Assembly (NCBI GenBank): GCA_012032215.1
Contig: JAAURO010000056.1
Span: 1-8,520, forward strand
DNA from: Limnobacter sp.
Lineage (GTDB): Bacteria; Pseudomonadota; Gammaproteobacteria; Burkholderiales; Burkholderiaceae_B
Length of the DNA: 8,520 nt
Direction: 5' to 3'
Part shown: piece by piece, positions 1 through 7,012 of the stretch
How the letters are laid out: each line of letters begins with the position of its first letter
Position numbering within the stretch: position 1 is the first letter of the stretch
The notes under the pieces: generated by a model
What the model saw: only the letters and a program-made list of their open reading frames with translations
Databases searched by the model: none
Told to the model about the DNA's origin: nothing
Translations under genes and position numbers: made by a program

Positions 1-822
1 GAATGCTGTAAGTAACGGCCATACACCTTTACATACCGACCAATTGGCCGGGCGAGCTTAAAACCTGTAGTGTGGCGCTGTGCGAACGACCAAACAGGTT
101 ATTGTGCTGCACACCAACCCCAGGCGGAAATCGCCAGTGGCATTGGTGCCAGTGTTGTCCAGGGTGGCAAAAGCCACCAGCGGCTTGCTGTCGTTGACGT
201 TAATTTTGGCATCTACAAGGCCGGGCTTGTCGCTGGGTTCCAGTGCCACCCGCACTGTGCGCGAAGGGTTGTCGTTGACCAGGCGCAGGTTGGTGTCCAT
301 GTCTTGCGTGTTCAGCAAAATACCGGGCTCCAGTACATACAGTTCTTTTTGAATTTGTTCCGAAGGGAAAAACTCGTTGCCTTGGGTAGACACCACATCC
401 AGGCGGGCATCCAGAATTTGCAACGTAAGCGTGCCGCCATTTTTCAGTTCCTGCTCGGGCACAATCACGCGCACCACCTCGTAGCCAGCAATGGCATGCA
501 AGCGCTCTACCGCCACGGTTGCCGTGCGCAATTCAGAAAAAGTAATGGGCCGGTCAACGAATCCGCTCAGAACCTCGTTTACACGTTCACGGGGAATCAG
601 CTCTGGCCCCTCCACGGTAAAACCAGAAAGAGTGAATGCAGGTTCTACGTAGGCCCTTGATTTCGCAGGCTCTGGGTGCAAGGGTTGTTGTGTATTGGTG
701 GGGCCCGCAGCAGGCGGCACAGGTGTAGAGGGAGCCGAATCCTGGCCCACGCTTAAAGCGGGAAAGGCCAGTAACACAGAAAGTCCTGCCAGCCCTTTGC
801 GTGCAAATTTTGGGATTGTCAT
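1..822 (-). CDS. FhaC/ShlB-type two-partner secretion transporter (TpsB), partial and frame-broken
   Basis: Family role: an outer-membrane 16-strand beta barrel with periplasmic POTRA domains that exports a partner TpsA exoprotein. What is visible: ATG at 822, a signal peptide (basic start, hydrophobic residues about 11-25 ending SVGQ), a Pro/Thr linker at about 30-55, a POTRA_2-type domain at about 62-140, and a second POTRA region with the family motif VNDNPSR (182-188). The barrel-entry motif LDNTGTNATG (221-230) follows. The uninterrupted frame stops at 58 after 254 residues, against roughly 550-600 expected. Adding one base to the C4 run at 118-121 gives the expected GVQHNNLFGRSHSATLQ. 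A second shift near 38-47 then leads to VKVYG, and a third is possible near 17-20. The gene runs off the left edge, and no TpsA partner is in the window. It follows the phosphodiesterase gene after 33 bases with no clear Shine-Dalgarno. The family call is strong; the export substrate is unknown. Confidence 0.85.
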
Positions 823-855
823 TGGTTGAGTGCTTGTTCTATTTATGGGGGGCGT

Positions 856-1647
856 CTAAACCCTGAATGTTTTACCGGCCGAAAGAATGTGAAGCGCTTT
901 TTCGGTGCCCATTTCCTGTGCAATTTTCGCCAATTCAGCTCGAATTTCGCGGTGGGCTTTCGGTTTAAGGTGGGTTATCCACACCTCTATGCCCTCTTTG
1001 AGTTTTGTGAGTTCCTGCTTCAGCAATTCCGGGCAAAGATGGCGCGATAAATCAGCCAACCACCTTTCACGATCTGGGAAAGCGGACTCCACCACGAAAT
1101 ATTTTATGCCTGTTTTAGAGCGGAGCAAATTGTACATCTGTTCTGTTTCGTGTGTGTCACCAGAAAACGCCCAGCCCCCGGACTGCGCTTCAATAATTAC
1201 GCCAATCGCAGGCACAGTGTGGTTTACAGCCACGGGAAGCACGTTTCTGCCATCGAAATTTACCGCTACTCCGGGTTGTATCACTCGGTACTGCATGACC
1301 GGATTTTGAGGCGTGGGAATTCTGGCGAAATCGGGCCAGATTTGTTCGTTGAAAATATGCTGCTTCAGGGCATCGATAGTGGCCTGCTGGGCATACACCT
1401 GCAAAGGTGCCCTGCGCTTTACCCCTACTGTATCGACCAGAAAGGGCAGCCCGCAAACGTGATCCAGATGAGAATGGGTAATCAGTACGGAATCAATTTT
1501 TTCAAGGCGTTCAAACGCCAATTGGCACAAGCCAGTGCCCGCATCGATTAGCAGGTCATCGTCAACCAGAAAACTGGTGGTACCTTCTCCGGGTATTCCA
1601 ATGCTGCCACTGCATCCCAACACCTCAACGGTAAAGTGCTTGCGCAT
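856..1647 (-). CDS. Class II 3',5'-cyclic-nucleotide phosphodiesterase-like metallo-hydrolase (MBL fold)
   Basis: A 263-residue metallo-beta-lactamase-fold hydrolase, probably cytoplasmic since no signal peptide is seen. Metal-ligand motifs are complete: HSHLDH at 58-63, a His at 143 (VNHTVP), GDT with Asp164, and THLKP with His226. HSHLDHVCGLPFLVD closely resembles the class II cyclic-nucleotide phosphodiesterase signature HxHLDHxxGL, so hydrolysis of cAMP or cGMP is the best guess. This class is unrelated in fold to E. coli CpdA. Other MBL hydrolases of the same length (arylsulfatase- or RNase Z-like) cannot be excluded by eye. The start at 1647 is supported by GAGGAC at 1651-1656 on this strand. 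The frame is intact, unlike both neighbours. It lies 100 bases after the restored asmA stop and 33 bases before the TpsB gene, so the three may be co-transcribed. Confidence 0.85.
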   Translation of the reverse strand: MRKHFTVEVLGCSGSIGIPGEGTTSFLVDDDLLIDAGTGLCQLAFERLEKIDSVLITHSHLDHVCGLPFLVDTVGVKRRAPLQVYAQQATIDALKQHIFNEQIWPDFARIPTPQNPVMQYRVIQPGVAVNFDGRNVLPVAVNHTVPAIGVIIEAQSGGWAFSGDTHETEQMYNLLRSKTGIKYFVVESAFPDRERWLADLSRHLCPELLKQELTKLKEGIEVWITHLKPKAHREIRAELAKIAQEMGTEKALHILSAGKTFRV

Positions 1648-1747
1648 CGCGTCCTCATGGTTCTAACAGGGTGCTCTTGAGATGAGTATATACGCTGAAC
1701 GGGGTAAAGCCGTTGGCCTTGCGTTTTGAAGGCAAGGACTTGTTGGT
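1648..1747 (-). promoter_or_regulatory. Spacer before the phosphodiesterase, with a possible -10 box and a hairpin
   Basis: This is the only sizeable gap on the minus-strand block. Read on the minus strand it holds TATACT (plus-strand 1685-1690), a good -10 hexamer, but no convincing -35 about 17 bases upstream. A perfect 6-base inverted repeat, CCTTGC and GCAAGG, pairs 1717-1722 with 1732-1737 around a 9-base loop. No T run follows it on either strand, so it is not a standard terminator. The ribosome binding site for the phosphodiesterase is GAGGAC at 1651-1656. An internal promoter is possible but weakly supported. Confidence 0.3.
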
Positions 1748-3996
1748 TCACCGGGACAGAAAACCCTTCAAGGCGTCTTTTACTGAGTCTTGCGCCTTTT
1801 GTTTTAGTTCCTCTTTTTGTCGTCCACTCTGGCTTTGGCCTGGTTTTTTACTTCGTCCAGTTTGGCTCCAACGGCAGCCTTGGCCAGCTCTTTCAGCAAC
1901 ACCTCGTATTGCAGGGCACCAAAATTGCCATACAAACGCACGGGCACCGTAAGCCCTTTTAAGCCATCGCCGAGTGTTTTGCCATTCTGGCCAGTGCTGG
2001 TTGCCACAACAGTGGCGTTGGCGGTGTAATCCAGGTTGTTTTGCACCAAATCAATCTGGCCACTGCCACCAATCCTGAAAAGCGGAGCCATGACTTTCAA
2101 ATCGTTGGAGGTGGCAACACCATTTTTAAGGGCAAAACTTACGGCCAACGAAGAAAAATCGGTTTGGCGGGTGGGGTCTACCTGACCAGAATCGTTGCTG
2201 GCAGTATCAGAAAACAGGTTTTAGTCATTTCGCAACGACTGCGCCAGGTTAAACCCCTTGATTGCGCCGTTGTTCAGGGCCACAGAAACCCTGCCATCCA
2301 GGCTGCGTTTAAGATCGCCCACGGTGTTGCCGCGTGCTGTCAAATCCAGATTGACATCGCCTTTGCCAGAAACCATGTTTTTATCGAGCAGGTCGTGGAG
2401 CAACGGAGCCACTTGCACATCGCTAAAAACCTGTTTAATGGCAAACTGCCGGGTGTTGGAATCGGCCACCAGCGTGCCCTTGGTACTGCCTTCGTACAAA
2501 TTGGCACTAAGCGGAGAAACCGTAAGCCTGCCGTTTTTAGCCACTGCCTGGGCATTCAGATTGCGGGCATGCACGCCCGAATACTGCACGCTGCCCACTT
2601 TCAGGGAGAAATTGCCAGAAATGGCCTGCAAAGGGCTTAAGTCGATGGGGGTGTTGTCCAAACTGGCTGTTTTTGCCGAAGCACTGCTGCCTTTGGCACT
2701 GCCAGAAGCGGAGCCCTCGCCAGCGCCTGCTGCCTGATTGCCCGCTTTGGAAGGATGAAACAGCGCATCCACATTCAGGGTGTCGGCATGAAGCGCCACA
2801 TCTACAAACGGCTTGGCAAAATTGGTAAGTTCGGCTTTTACATCGAAGGCGGTGCCCTCGTAGCTGGAACTCAGCTGCGCATTGACCAGTTGCGCTTTGT
2901 TGTTGACCAACAGCTTGCCGGTAACAGGCACCGTGGTGCTGACTTTGGGCAGTGCTGGGTCGGTAACCTTCAAACTGCCTGCAAACCCGGGCAACTCCAA
3001 GGTTTGGTTTTGCAGGTGGGCACGTACGGGCGATTTCAGCTCAAGCGCCGCCGTGCGATTGGCATTTTTCAGGCTTACATCGGCCACAAGCTGTGCAGCA
3101 AGTGCTTCTTGCAAATTACCCGCCAGTTCCGACAAGGCAAGATTGCCACCCAACACCCTGCCCTGCGGCTGATCCAGGCTAAACTGAACCGCCAGGCGCC
3201 CGCCCTGTGCAGCAGTCTGGCCCAGCTTCAAGGCGTTGGCAGAGACCGACACATTGGCTTTTTGCCCATTTAACAAGCCCATCACGGCAAGTTTCAAATC
3301 ATCCAGACTGGCATACACGTTGTTGCCCAGGCCGAACTCCAGCGCGGTTTCCAGTTGCACATCCAGATCTGCCTGTGGCTTGCTGGAAGTCACTTTGCCC
3401 CTTAAGGCAATGTGCGTGGGCACGCCGGGTTGAATGCGCCCGGTGAGCAGCGAAAAACCGGTGAGGCTGGCTTCTAAATCCTGTTGCACATCGTGGTAGC
3501 GCAAATCGATGTCGGATAAATCAAGCGCTGACACCGAAAAATCCAAGGGCTTGCCCCGCCCACTCCCGGTTTCAGGTTCAGCGCCGTGTACCGGCACGGG
3601 ATTCAGAAAGTCGTTGAAGTTGTATGTGCCCTCGGCATTTTTAATCACTTTCACGGAAACGCCTTTGGCCTTTATGGCATCGACCACCACCTCAGAGTGC
3701 AGCAAGGGCCACAACGCCAGGGAAACCGACACCTTGTCAGCCGTTAAAAATGCGTCTTCGCTGCGGGGTTCAGACAAGCTGACCTGGCTTAAATCAGCCC
3801 CAATAGAGGGAAACCACTTTAAATCGACCGGGCCATTAAACACCAGCTTGCGCTGATACTTGTTGTGCATCAGCACCGAGGTCTTGTTCAGCAAGGCTTG
3901 CTGGTCCAGCGTGTTCACCAGAATTGCTGCCGTGGCACCCAGCACCAGCGGCACACCCACCACCCCAGCCAGGCTCCATGCGATCCATTTTTTCAT
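1748..3996 (-). CDS. asmA: AsmA-family inner-membrane-anchored protein, interrupted by a stop and a frameshift as sequenced
   Basis: Family role: AsmA-like proteins have one N-terminal membrane helix and a large periplasmic part, and are linked to outer-membrane lipid transport and assembly. Seen here: start MKKWIAWSLAG at 3996, a hydrophobic helix at about 4-28, the conserved N-terminal region, a Gly/Ser/Ala-rich linker at about 413-440, and the AsmA C-terminal region with KGFNLAQSLRN. Translation meets TAA at 2221-2223, but the same frame continues with NLFSDTASNDSG and typical AsmA sequence to 1804. A further one-base shift at the T5 run 1814-1818 gives EELKQKAQDSVKDALKGFL and a stop at 1748. 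The restored length is about 749 residues. The start is preferred over an upstream one because of AAGGAAG at 4001-4007 and the ATGA overlap with dnaQ. Family assignment is strong; whether the gene is truly broken is open. Confidence 0.85.
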
Positions 3997-4697
3997 GTTG
4001 CTTCCTTGTTCAGCCAAATGCATTTGCCTTTGGACTCTTGCTGCAACTCCCTCAGGTAAGCGTGGTGTGCAGCCAGCTCAGGCTCCGAAGGCTGTGGCTC
4101 AGGCAACACCAGGTTGCGCAGCGACACCTGGGCCTCGGCGCTTTGGGTATGTGTGCCCGCGGTTTCAATGGTGAGGCTGTCTTGCCCGCGGGTCATGGCC
4201 AGGTACACCTCGCCAAGAATTTCCGAATCGAGCAAGGCGCCGTGCAATTGCCGATGCGCGTTGTTCACACCCAGCCTCTCGCAAAGCGCGTCCAGGTTGT
4301 TGCGCTTGCCGGGAAACATCTCGCGCGCCATGGCTAAGGAATCGATCACCTGGTGCACGTAATCGGTGACACGGCCTTTCTTGATGAGGCCCAGCTCGTA
4401 ATCCAGAAAGCCCAAATCGAATGAGGCGTTGTGGATAATCAGCGTGGAGCCTTGAATGAATTCCAGAAAGGCATCGGCCACCTGCCCAAACACTGGCTTG
4501 CCCTCCAGCTGGGCGAGCGAAATGCCGTGCACGGCCTGCGCTCCGGGGTCGATTTCGCGTTCGGGGTGCACGTACTCGTGAAAATGCCGGCTGCCCACCT
4601 GCCTGCCCATCATTTCCACGCAGCCAATTTCAATGATTTTGTGGCCTTGGCGCCATTCAAGACCGGTGGTTTCGGTGTCCAGCACTACATATCGCAC
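3993..4697 (-). CDS. dnaQ: DNA polymerase III epsilon subunit (3'-5' proofreading exonuclease)
   Basis: DnaQ removes misincorporated bases during replication and binds the alpha subunit in the Pol III core, in the cytoplasm. The 234-residue protein has all exonuclease motifs of the DEDDh type: Exo I DTET with Asp7 and Glu9, Exo II HNASFD with Asp94, and Exo III HGALLDSE with His152 and Asp157. The tail from about 171, predicted to be flexible, fits the alpha-binding C-terminal segment. Length is close to the family norm of about 235-245. The start is GTG at 4697, chosen because AAAGGAG (4706-4712) lies 8 bases upstream and Exo I sits at residue 7 as expected. It follows rnhA by 30 bases on the same strand, and its TGA overlaps the asmA ATG. 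The frame is intact. Confidence 0.96.
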   Translation of the reverse strand: MRYVVLDTETTGLEWRQGHKIIEIGCVEMMGRQVGSRHFHEYVHPEREIDPGAQAVHGISLAQLEGKPVFGQVADAFLEFIQGSTLIIHNASFDLGFLDYELGLIKKGRVTDYVHQVIDSLAMAREMFPGKRNNLDALCERLGVNNAHRQLHGALLDSEILGEVYLAMTRGQDSLTIETAGTHTQSAEAQVSLRNLVLPEPQPSEPELAAHHAYLRELQQESKGKCIWLNKEAT

Positions 4698-4705
4698 GCT
4701 TTATG

Positions 4706-4712
4706 CTCCTTT
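4706..4712 (-). promoter_or_regulatory. Shine-Dalgarno fixing the GTG start of dnaQ
   Basis: AAAGGAG on the minus strand, 8 bases before the GTG at 4697. It is the strongest ribosome binding site in the minus-strand block and decides the non-ATG start of dnaQ. Confidence 0.8.
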
Positions 4713-4727
4713 GATTCGTGGTCGGGC

Positions 4728-5162
4728 TTACAGCACCTGCGCCACGCCACGGTTGGCCAGTTCATCCGCCTTTTCATTGCCTGCATTGCCAGAATGCCCC
4801 TTTACCCAGTGCCATCGCACCACGTGCCGGGCCACCTCGGCATCCAGTGCCTCCCACAAATCAACGTTCTTGACAGGCTTTTTGGTTGACGTGCGCCACC
4901 CATTCAGCTTCCACTTGGGCATCCATTCCTGAACGCCGTTTTTTACGTACTGGGAGTCTACATACAAATCAACGCTGCAGCGTTTTTTCAGGCTTTTCAA
5001 GCCCTCTATGACCGCCGTCAACTCCATGCGGTTGTTGGTGGTGGGGTTTTCGCCACCGCACAGTTCTTTGGTGTGCGGACCGCACAGCAACCAGGCACCC
5101 CAGCCGCCGGGGCCAGGATTGCCTTTGCAGGCACCGTCTGCGTACATCTGAACAGCAGACAT
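4728..5162 (-). CDS. rnhA: Ribonuclease HI
   Basis: RNase HI cuts the RNA strand of RNA-DNA hybrids, clearing R-loops and primer remnants. The 144-residue protein has the full catalytic set: Asp9 in [14 protein letters not shown], Glu47 in NNRMEL, Asp69 in YVDSQYV, His123 in KGHSG and Asp133 in KADELA. The basic handle region is present at about 81-100 ([14 protein letters not shown]). An in-frame TTG at 5198 would add 12 residues. ATG at 5162 is preferred because it places GNPGPGG at the same distance from the start as in E. coli RNase HI, although no strong Shine-Dalgarno precedes either. It lies 45 bases after the yafS stop and 30 bases before dnaQ on the same strand. The frame is intact. 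Confidence 0.95.
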   Translation of the reverse strand: MSAVQMYADGACKGNPGPGGWGAWLLCGPHTKELCGGENPTTNNRMELTAVIEGLKSLKKRCSVDLYVDSQYVKNGVQEWMPKWKLNGWRTSTKKPVKNVDLWEALDAEVARHVVRWHWVKGHSGNAGNEKADELANRGVAQVL

Positions 5163-5207
5163 GGAAGTGGGTGTTACGGGCTGGGTCACGTGGTACAACC
5201 AAAAAAT

Positions 5208-6021
5208 TTAATCCAACATTGTAGGGGTTTTATTGACCAACTGTTGGGCCACGGGCTTGAGTTGTTTCACAGCAGGATTTTTCACCGTGAATGCTGGGCC
5301 AACCAAGCGCATGCCACGCACCCTTTTTATGGCGCTCAGGCAATACACGCCCCCACAAAAAGGCCACCAGCGATCGCCTGCTTTTTCCATAAAAGCCATG
5401 CGGCTTAAACCTTTTTCAGAAAAAGCCGGAAAGCGATAACCAAAAAAACCGCCCCGCATCGCACTCCAGTGACAGCAGTTTCAGCCAGTCTTTCAGGCGC
5501 GGCATAGCCACTGGCTTGCTGCCCCTGGGCCAAACTGGCCAACGCTTGCCCAACACCGCATGGCGCAAGCCCCACAGTGAAAAAGGGTTAAAGCCGGTAA
5601 TAATCAGCCGCCCCTCGGGCATCAGAACCCGCTCGGCCTCGCGAATAACCTGGTGCGGGTTTTGGGCAAAATCAAGCACATGGGGCATTACCAGTAAATC
5701 GATGGATTGCGATTCAAAAGGCAATTCTTCGTAGTGCGCAAAACAATCGGGCGTACAAAAATGGTGCTGGCCAGCCAGGCCATCAAGCAACTCCTGTTGC
5801 ACGTAGGCCCGGTGCGGAATGCGGCTTTCCCGCAGGGCGTTTACGCCCAGTGTGCCCAGTTGCACCGCCCTGAAACCAAAAATATCAGGCACGATGGAAT
5901 CAGCCCAAGCCTGCTCCCGGCTTAAAAAGTAATGGCCCGGCGGACCGCTCAACCAGGCCTGGAGTGCTAACATGGCGGCCTGCTCTTCGCTTAAATCTTC
6001 AAGGGGCTCACATGGAATCAT
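5208..6021 (-). CDS. yafS: YafS-like class I SAM-dependent methyltransferase, frameshifted at T7
   Basis: Resembles E. coli YafS, an uncharacterised Methyltransf_11-type protein; its substrate is unknown. The shared core is LPFESQSIDLLVMPHVLDF, then REAERVLMPEGRLIITGFNP and SLWGLRH, matching YafS almost motif for motif. The usual glycine-rich motif I is degenerate: only AVQLGTLG stands at its place. The frame from 6021 ends at 5416 after 201 residues, just past a run of seven T (plus-strand A7 at 5442-5448). With six T it continues GRFFGYRFPAFSEKG, then WWPFCGGVYCLSAIKR, to TAA at 5208, giving 270 residues. The start is uncertain: ATG 6021 overlaps gloB by 10 bases, while ATG 5973 (MLALQAW) gives 254 residues and no overlap. 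Neither has a clear Shine-Dalgarno. It heads the block yafS-rnhA-dnaQ-asmA. Confidence 0.82.
6001..6006 (+). promoter_or_regulatory. Shine-Dalgarno of gloB
   Basis: AAGGGG, 5 bases before ATG 6012. It supports this start over the in-frame upstream codon at 5964, which would extend into the divergent gene. Confidence 0.6.
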
Positions 6022-6860
6022 TTCTTGCTTCTACATTGTCGGATTGGTCGGTTTACGGACTGCCCGCCTTTGAAACCAATTACCTCTGGGTTATTGCCAA
6101 CCACCAAACCGGGCAAGCCATTTGTGTGGATCCGGGGTGTGGCAGCACTGTGCAGCGGTTTTTGCAAACCCACAACCTTCATCTTACTGCCATTTTGGTC
6201 ACACATCACCACGCCGACCACACAGGAGGTCTGCCGCTTCTTCTCCAGAGTCACCCCGGCTTAAGGGTGATTGGCAGCACAGCAGGGCGCGTGCCACACA
6301 TTACAGAAACCGTGCAGCAAAGCAGTAATTTTGAGATTGCAGACCTGGCCTTTGACACCCTGGAAGTACCGGGCCACACCCGTGACCACCTGGCTTTTGT
6401 GTGCCACCCTGGCCCTACAGAAAAGGCCACTGATGCAGCCACTGATGCAGCCACTGATGCAGCCACTGATGGAACCACTCAGGCAACACCAATACCCAAC
6501 CCCGGCTGGCTTTTTTGTGGCGACACCCTGTTTGCAGGCGGTTGTGGGCGCCTGTTTGAAGGCACCCCCGCCGATTTATTCGCTTCACTGGCCAGGTTTG
6601 CACCACTGCCGGGCCACACACTGGTTTTTTGTGCCCACGAATACACCTTGGACAACCTGCGCTTTGCCCAAACCGTTCAGCAAAGTGAAGCAGTGGCCCA
6701 CGCAATATCAACACGGCTGAAACACGCAGAACATCAGCGTGCACTGGGCAAAAGCACCGTGCCAAGCACCTTGGCCACCGAAAGGCAAAGCAATGTTTTT
6801 GTATTGGCCACAAGCCCCGAAGAACTCGGAAAGTTACGCGTCCTGAAAGACAATTTCTGA
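6012..6860 (+). CDS. gloB: Hydroxyacylglutathione hydrolase (glyoxalase II)
   Basis: Glyoxalase II hydrolyses S-D-lactoylglutathione to D-lactate and glutathione, the last step of methylglyoxal detoxification in the cytoplasm. The 282-residue protein shows the binuclear metal site: THHHADH at 64-70, His122 in PGHTRDH, Asp171 in CGDTLF and His209 in CAHEYT. GCGRLFEGTPADLF (178-190) and the end LRVLKDNF fit the C-terminal glutathione-binding domain. It is about 25-30 residues longer than usual (E. coli 251). Much of the excess is an insertion at about 134-163, before WLFCGDTLF, built from a Thr-Asp-Ala-Ala repeat encoded by a 12-base tandem repeat. Catalytic residues are unaffected. The gene is divergent from yafS and followed by mltD on the same strand after 152 bases. 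Confidence 0.95.
   Translation: MESFLASTLSDWSVYGLPAFETNYLWVIANHQTGQAICVDPGCGSTVQRFLQTHNLHLTAILVTHHHADHTGGLPLLLQSHPGLRVIGSTAGRVPHITETVQQSSNFEIADLAFDTLEVPGHTRDHLAFVCHPGPTEKATDAATDAATDAATDGTTQATPIPNPGWLFCGDTLFAGGCGRLFEGTPADLFASLARFAPLPGHTLVFCAHEYTLDNLRFAQTVQQSEAVAHAISTRLKHAEHQRALGKSTVPSTLATERQSNVFVLATSPEELGKLRVLKDNF
6429..6476 (+). repeat. 12-base tandem repeat inside gloB
   Basis: Three exact copies of ACTGATGCAGCC (6429-6440, 6441-6452, 6453-6464) are followed by a diverged copy, ACTGATGGAACC, and then a more decayed one at 6477-6488. The unit is a multiple of three, so copy-number change would add or remove Thr-Asp-Ala-Ala without breaking the frame. Confidence 0.95.
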
Positions 6861-6887
6861 CATTCAATACTGAATTGAGTAATTAAC

Positions 6888-6909
6888 CCCACTTGTTGGG
6901 CGTCTTTTT
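6888..6909 (+). terminator. Possible weak terminator after gloB
   Basis: CCCA (6888-6891) and TGGG (6897-6900) can pair around CTTGT, and five T follow at 6905-6909. The stem is only four pairs and is separated from the T run, so this is a weak candidate. It sits 28 bases past the gloB stop and before the mltD promoter, which is where a terminator would be expected. Confidence 0.25.
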
Positions 6910-6955
6910 GAGGTATTTTACCCCCTTCGCTGGGCGATACTGGGCAATATCCCGA

Positions 6956-6984
6956 TTGACCAACCCTGTAACTGCTCCTAGGAT
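6956..6984 (+). promoter_or_regulatory. Sigma70-type promoter for mltD
   Basis: TTGACC at 6956-6961 and TAGGAT at 6979-6984 are separated by exactly 17 bases. Expected transcription start is about 6991, leaving a leader of about 22 bases before ATG 7013. This is the best promoter in the window and suggests mltD can be expressed apart from gloB. Confidence 0.6.
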
Positions 6985-7012
6985 TCCCATTCCCTGGCAC
7001 AAAAAGCACACC

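Noticed and set aside
70..660. 196-codon open frame on the plus strand opposite the TpsB gene
   Set aside because: The minus strand here gives clear POTRA and TpsB motifs; the plus-strand product has no recognisable domain or ribosome binding site.
856..1647. Phosphodiesterase plus TpsB as a new signalling-secretion system
   Set aside because: Only adjacency supports a link. Both belong to common families, the exporter is incomplete, and no shared regulator or partner is visible.
1769..1799. Inverted repeat AAGGCG/CGCCTT as an asmA terminator
   Set aside because: Once the T5 frameshift is corrected this stretch is coding for the AsmA C-terminus, and it lacks a proper terminator T run on the minus strand.
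2041..3273. Long plus-strand open frames (2041-2640 and 2755-3273) opposite asmA
   Set aside because: They are antisense shadows of a clear AsmA coding sequence, with His/Gln/Arg-rich compositions typical of such shadows.
6429..6476. Short direct repeats as a possible CRISPR array
   Set aside because: The 12-base units are contiguous without spacers and encode in-frame residues of GloB.
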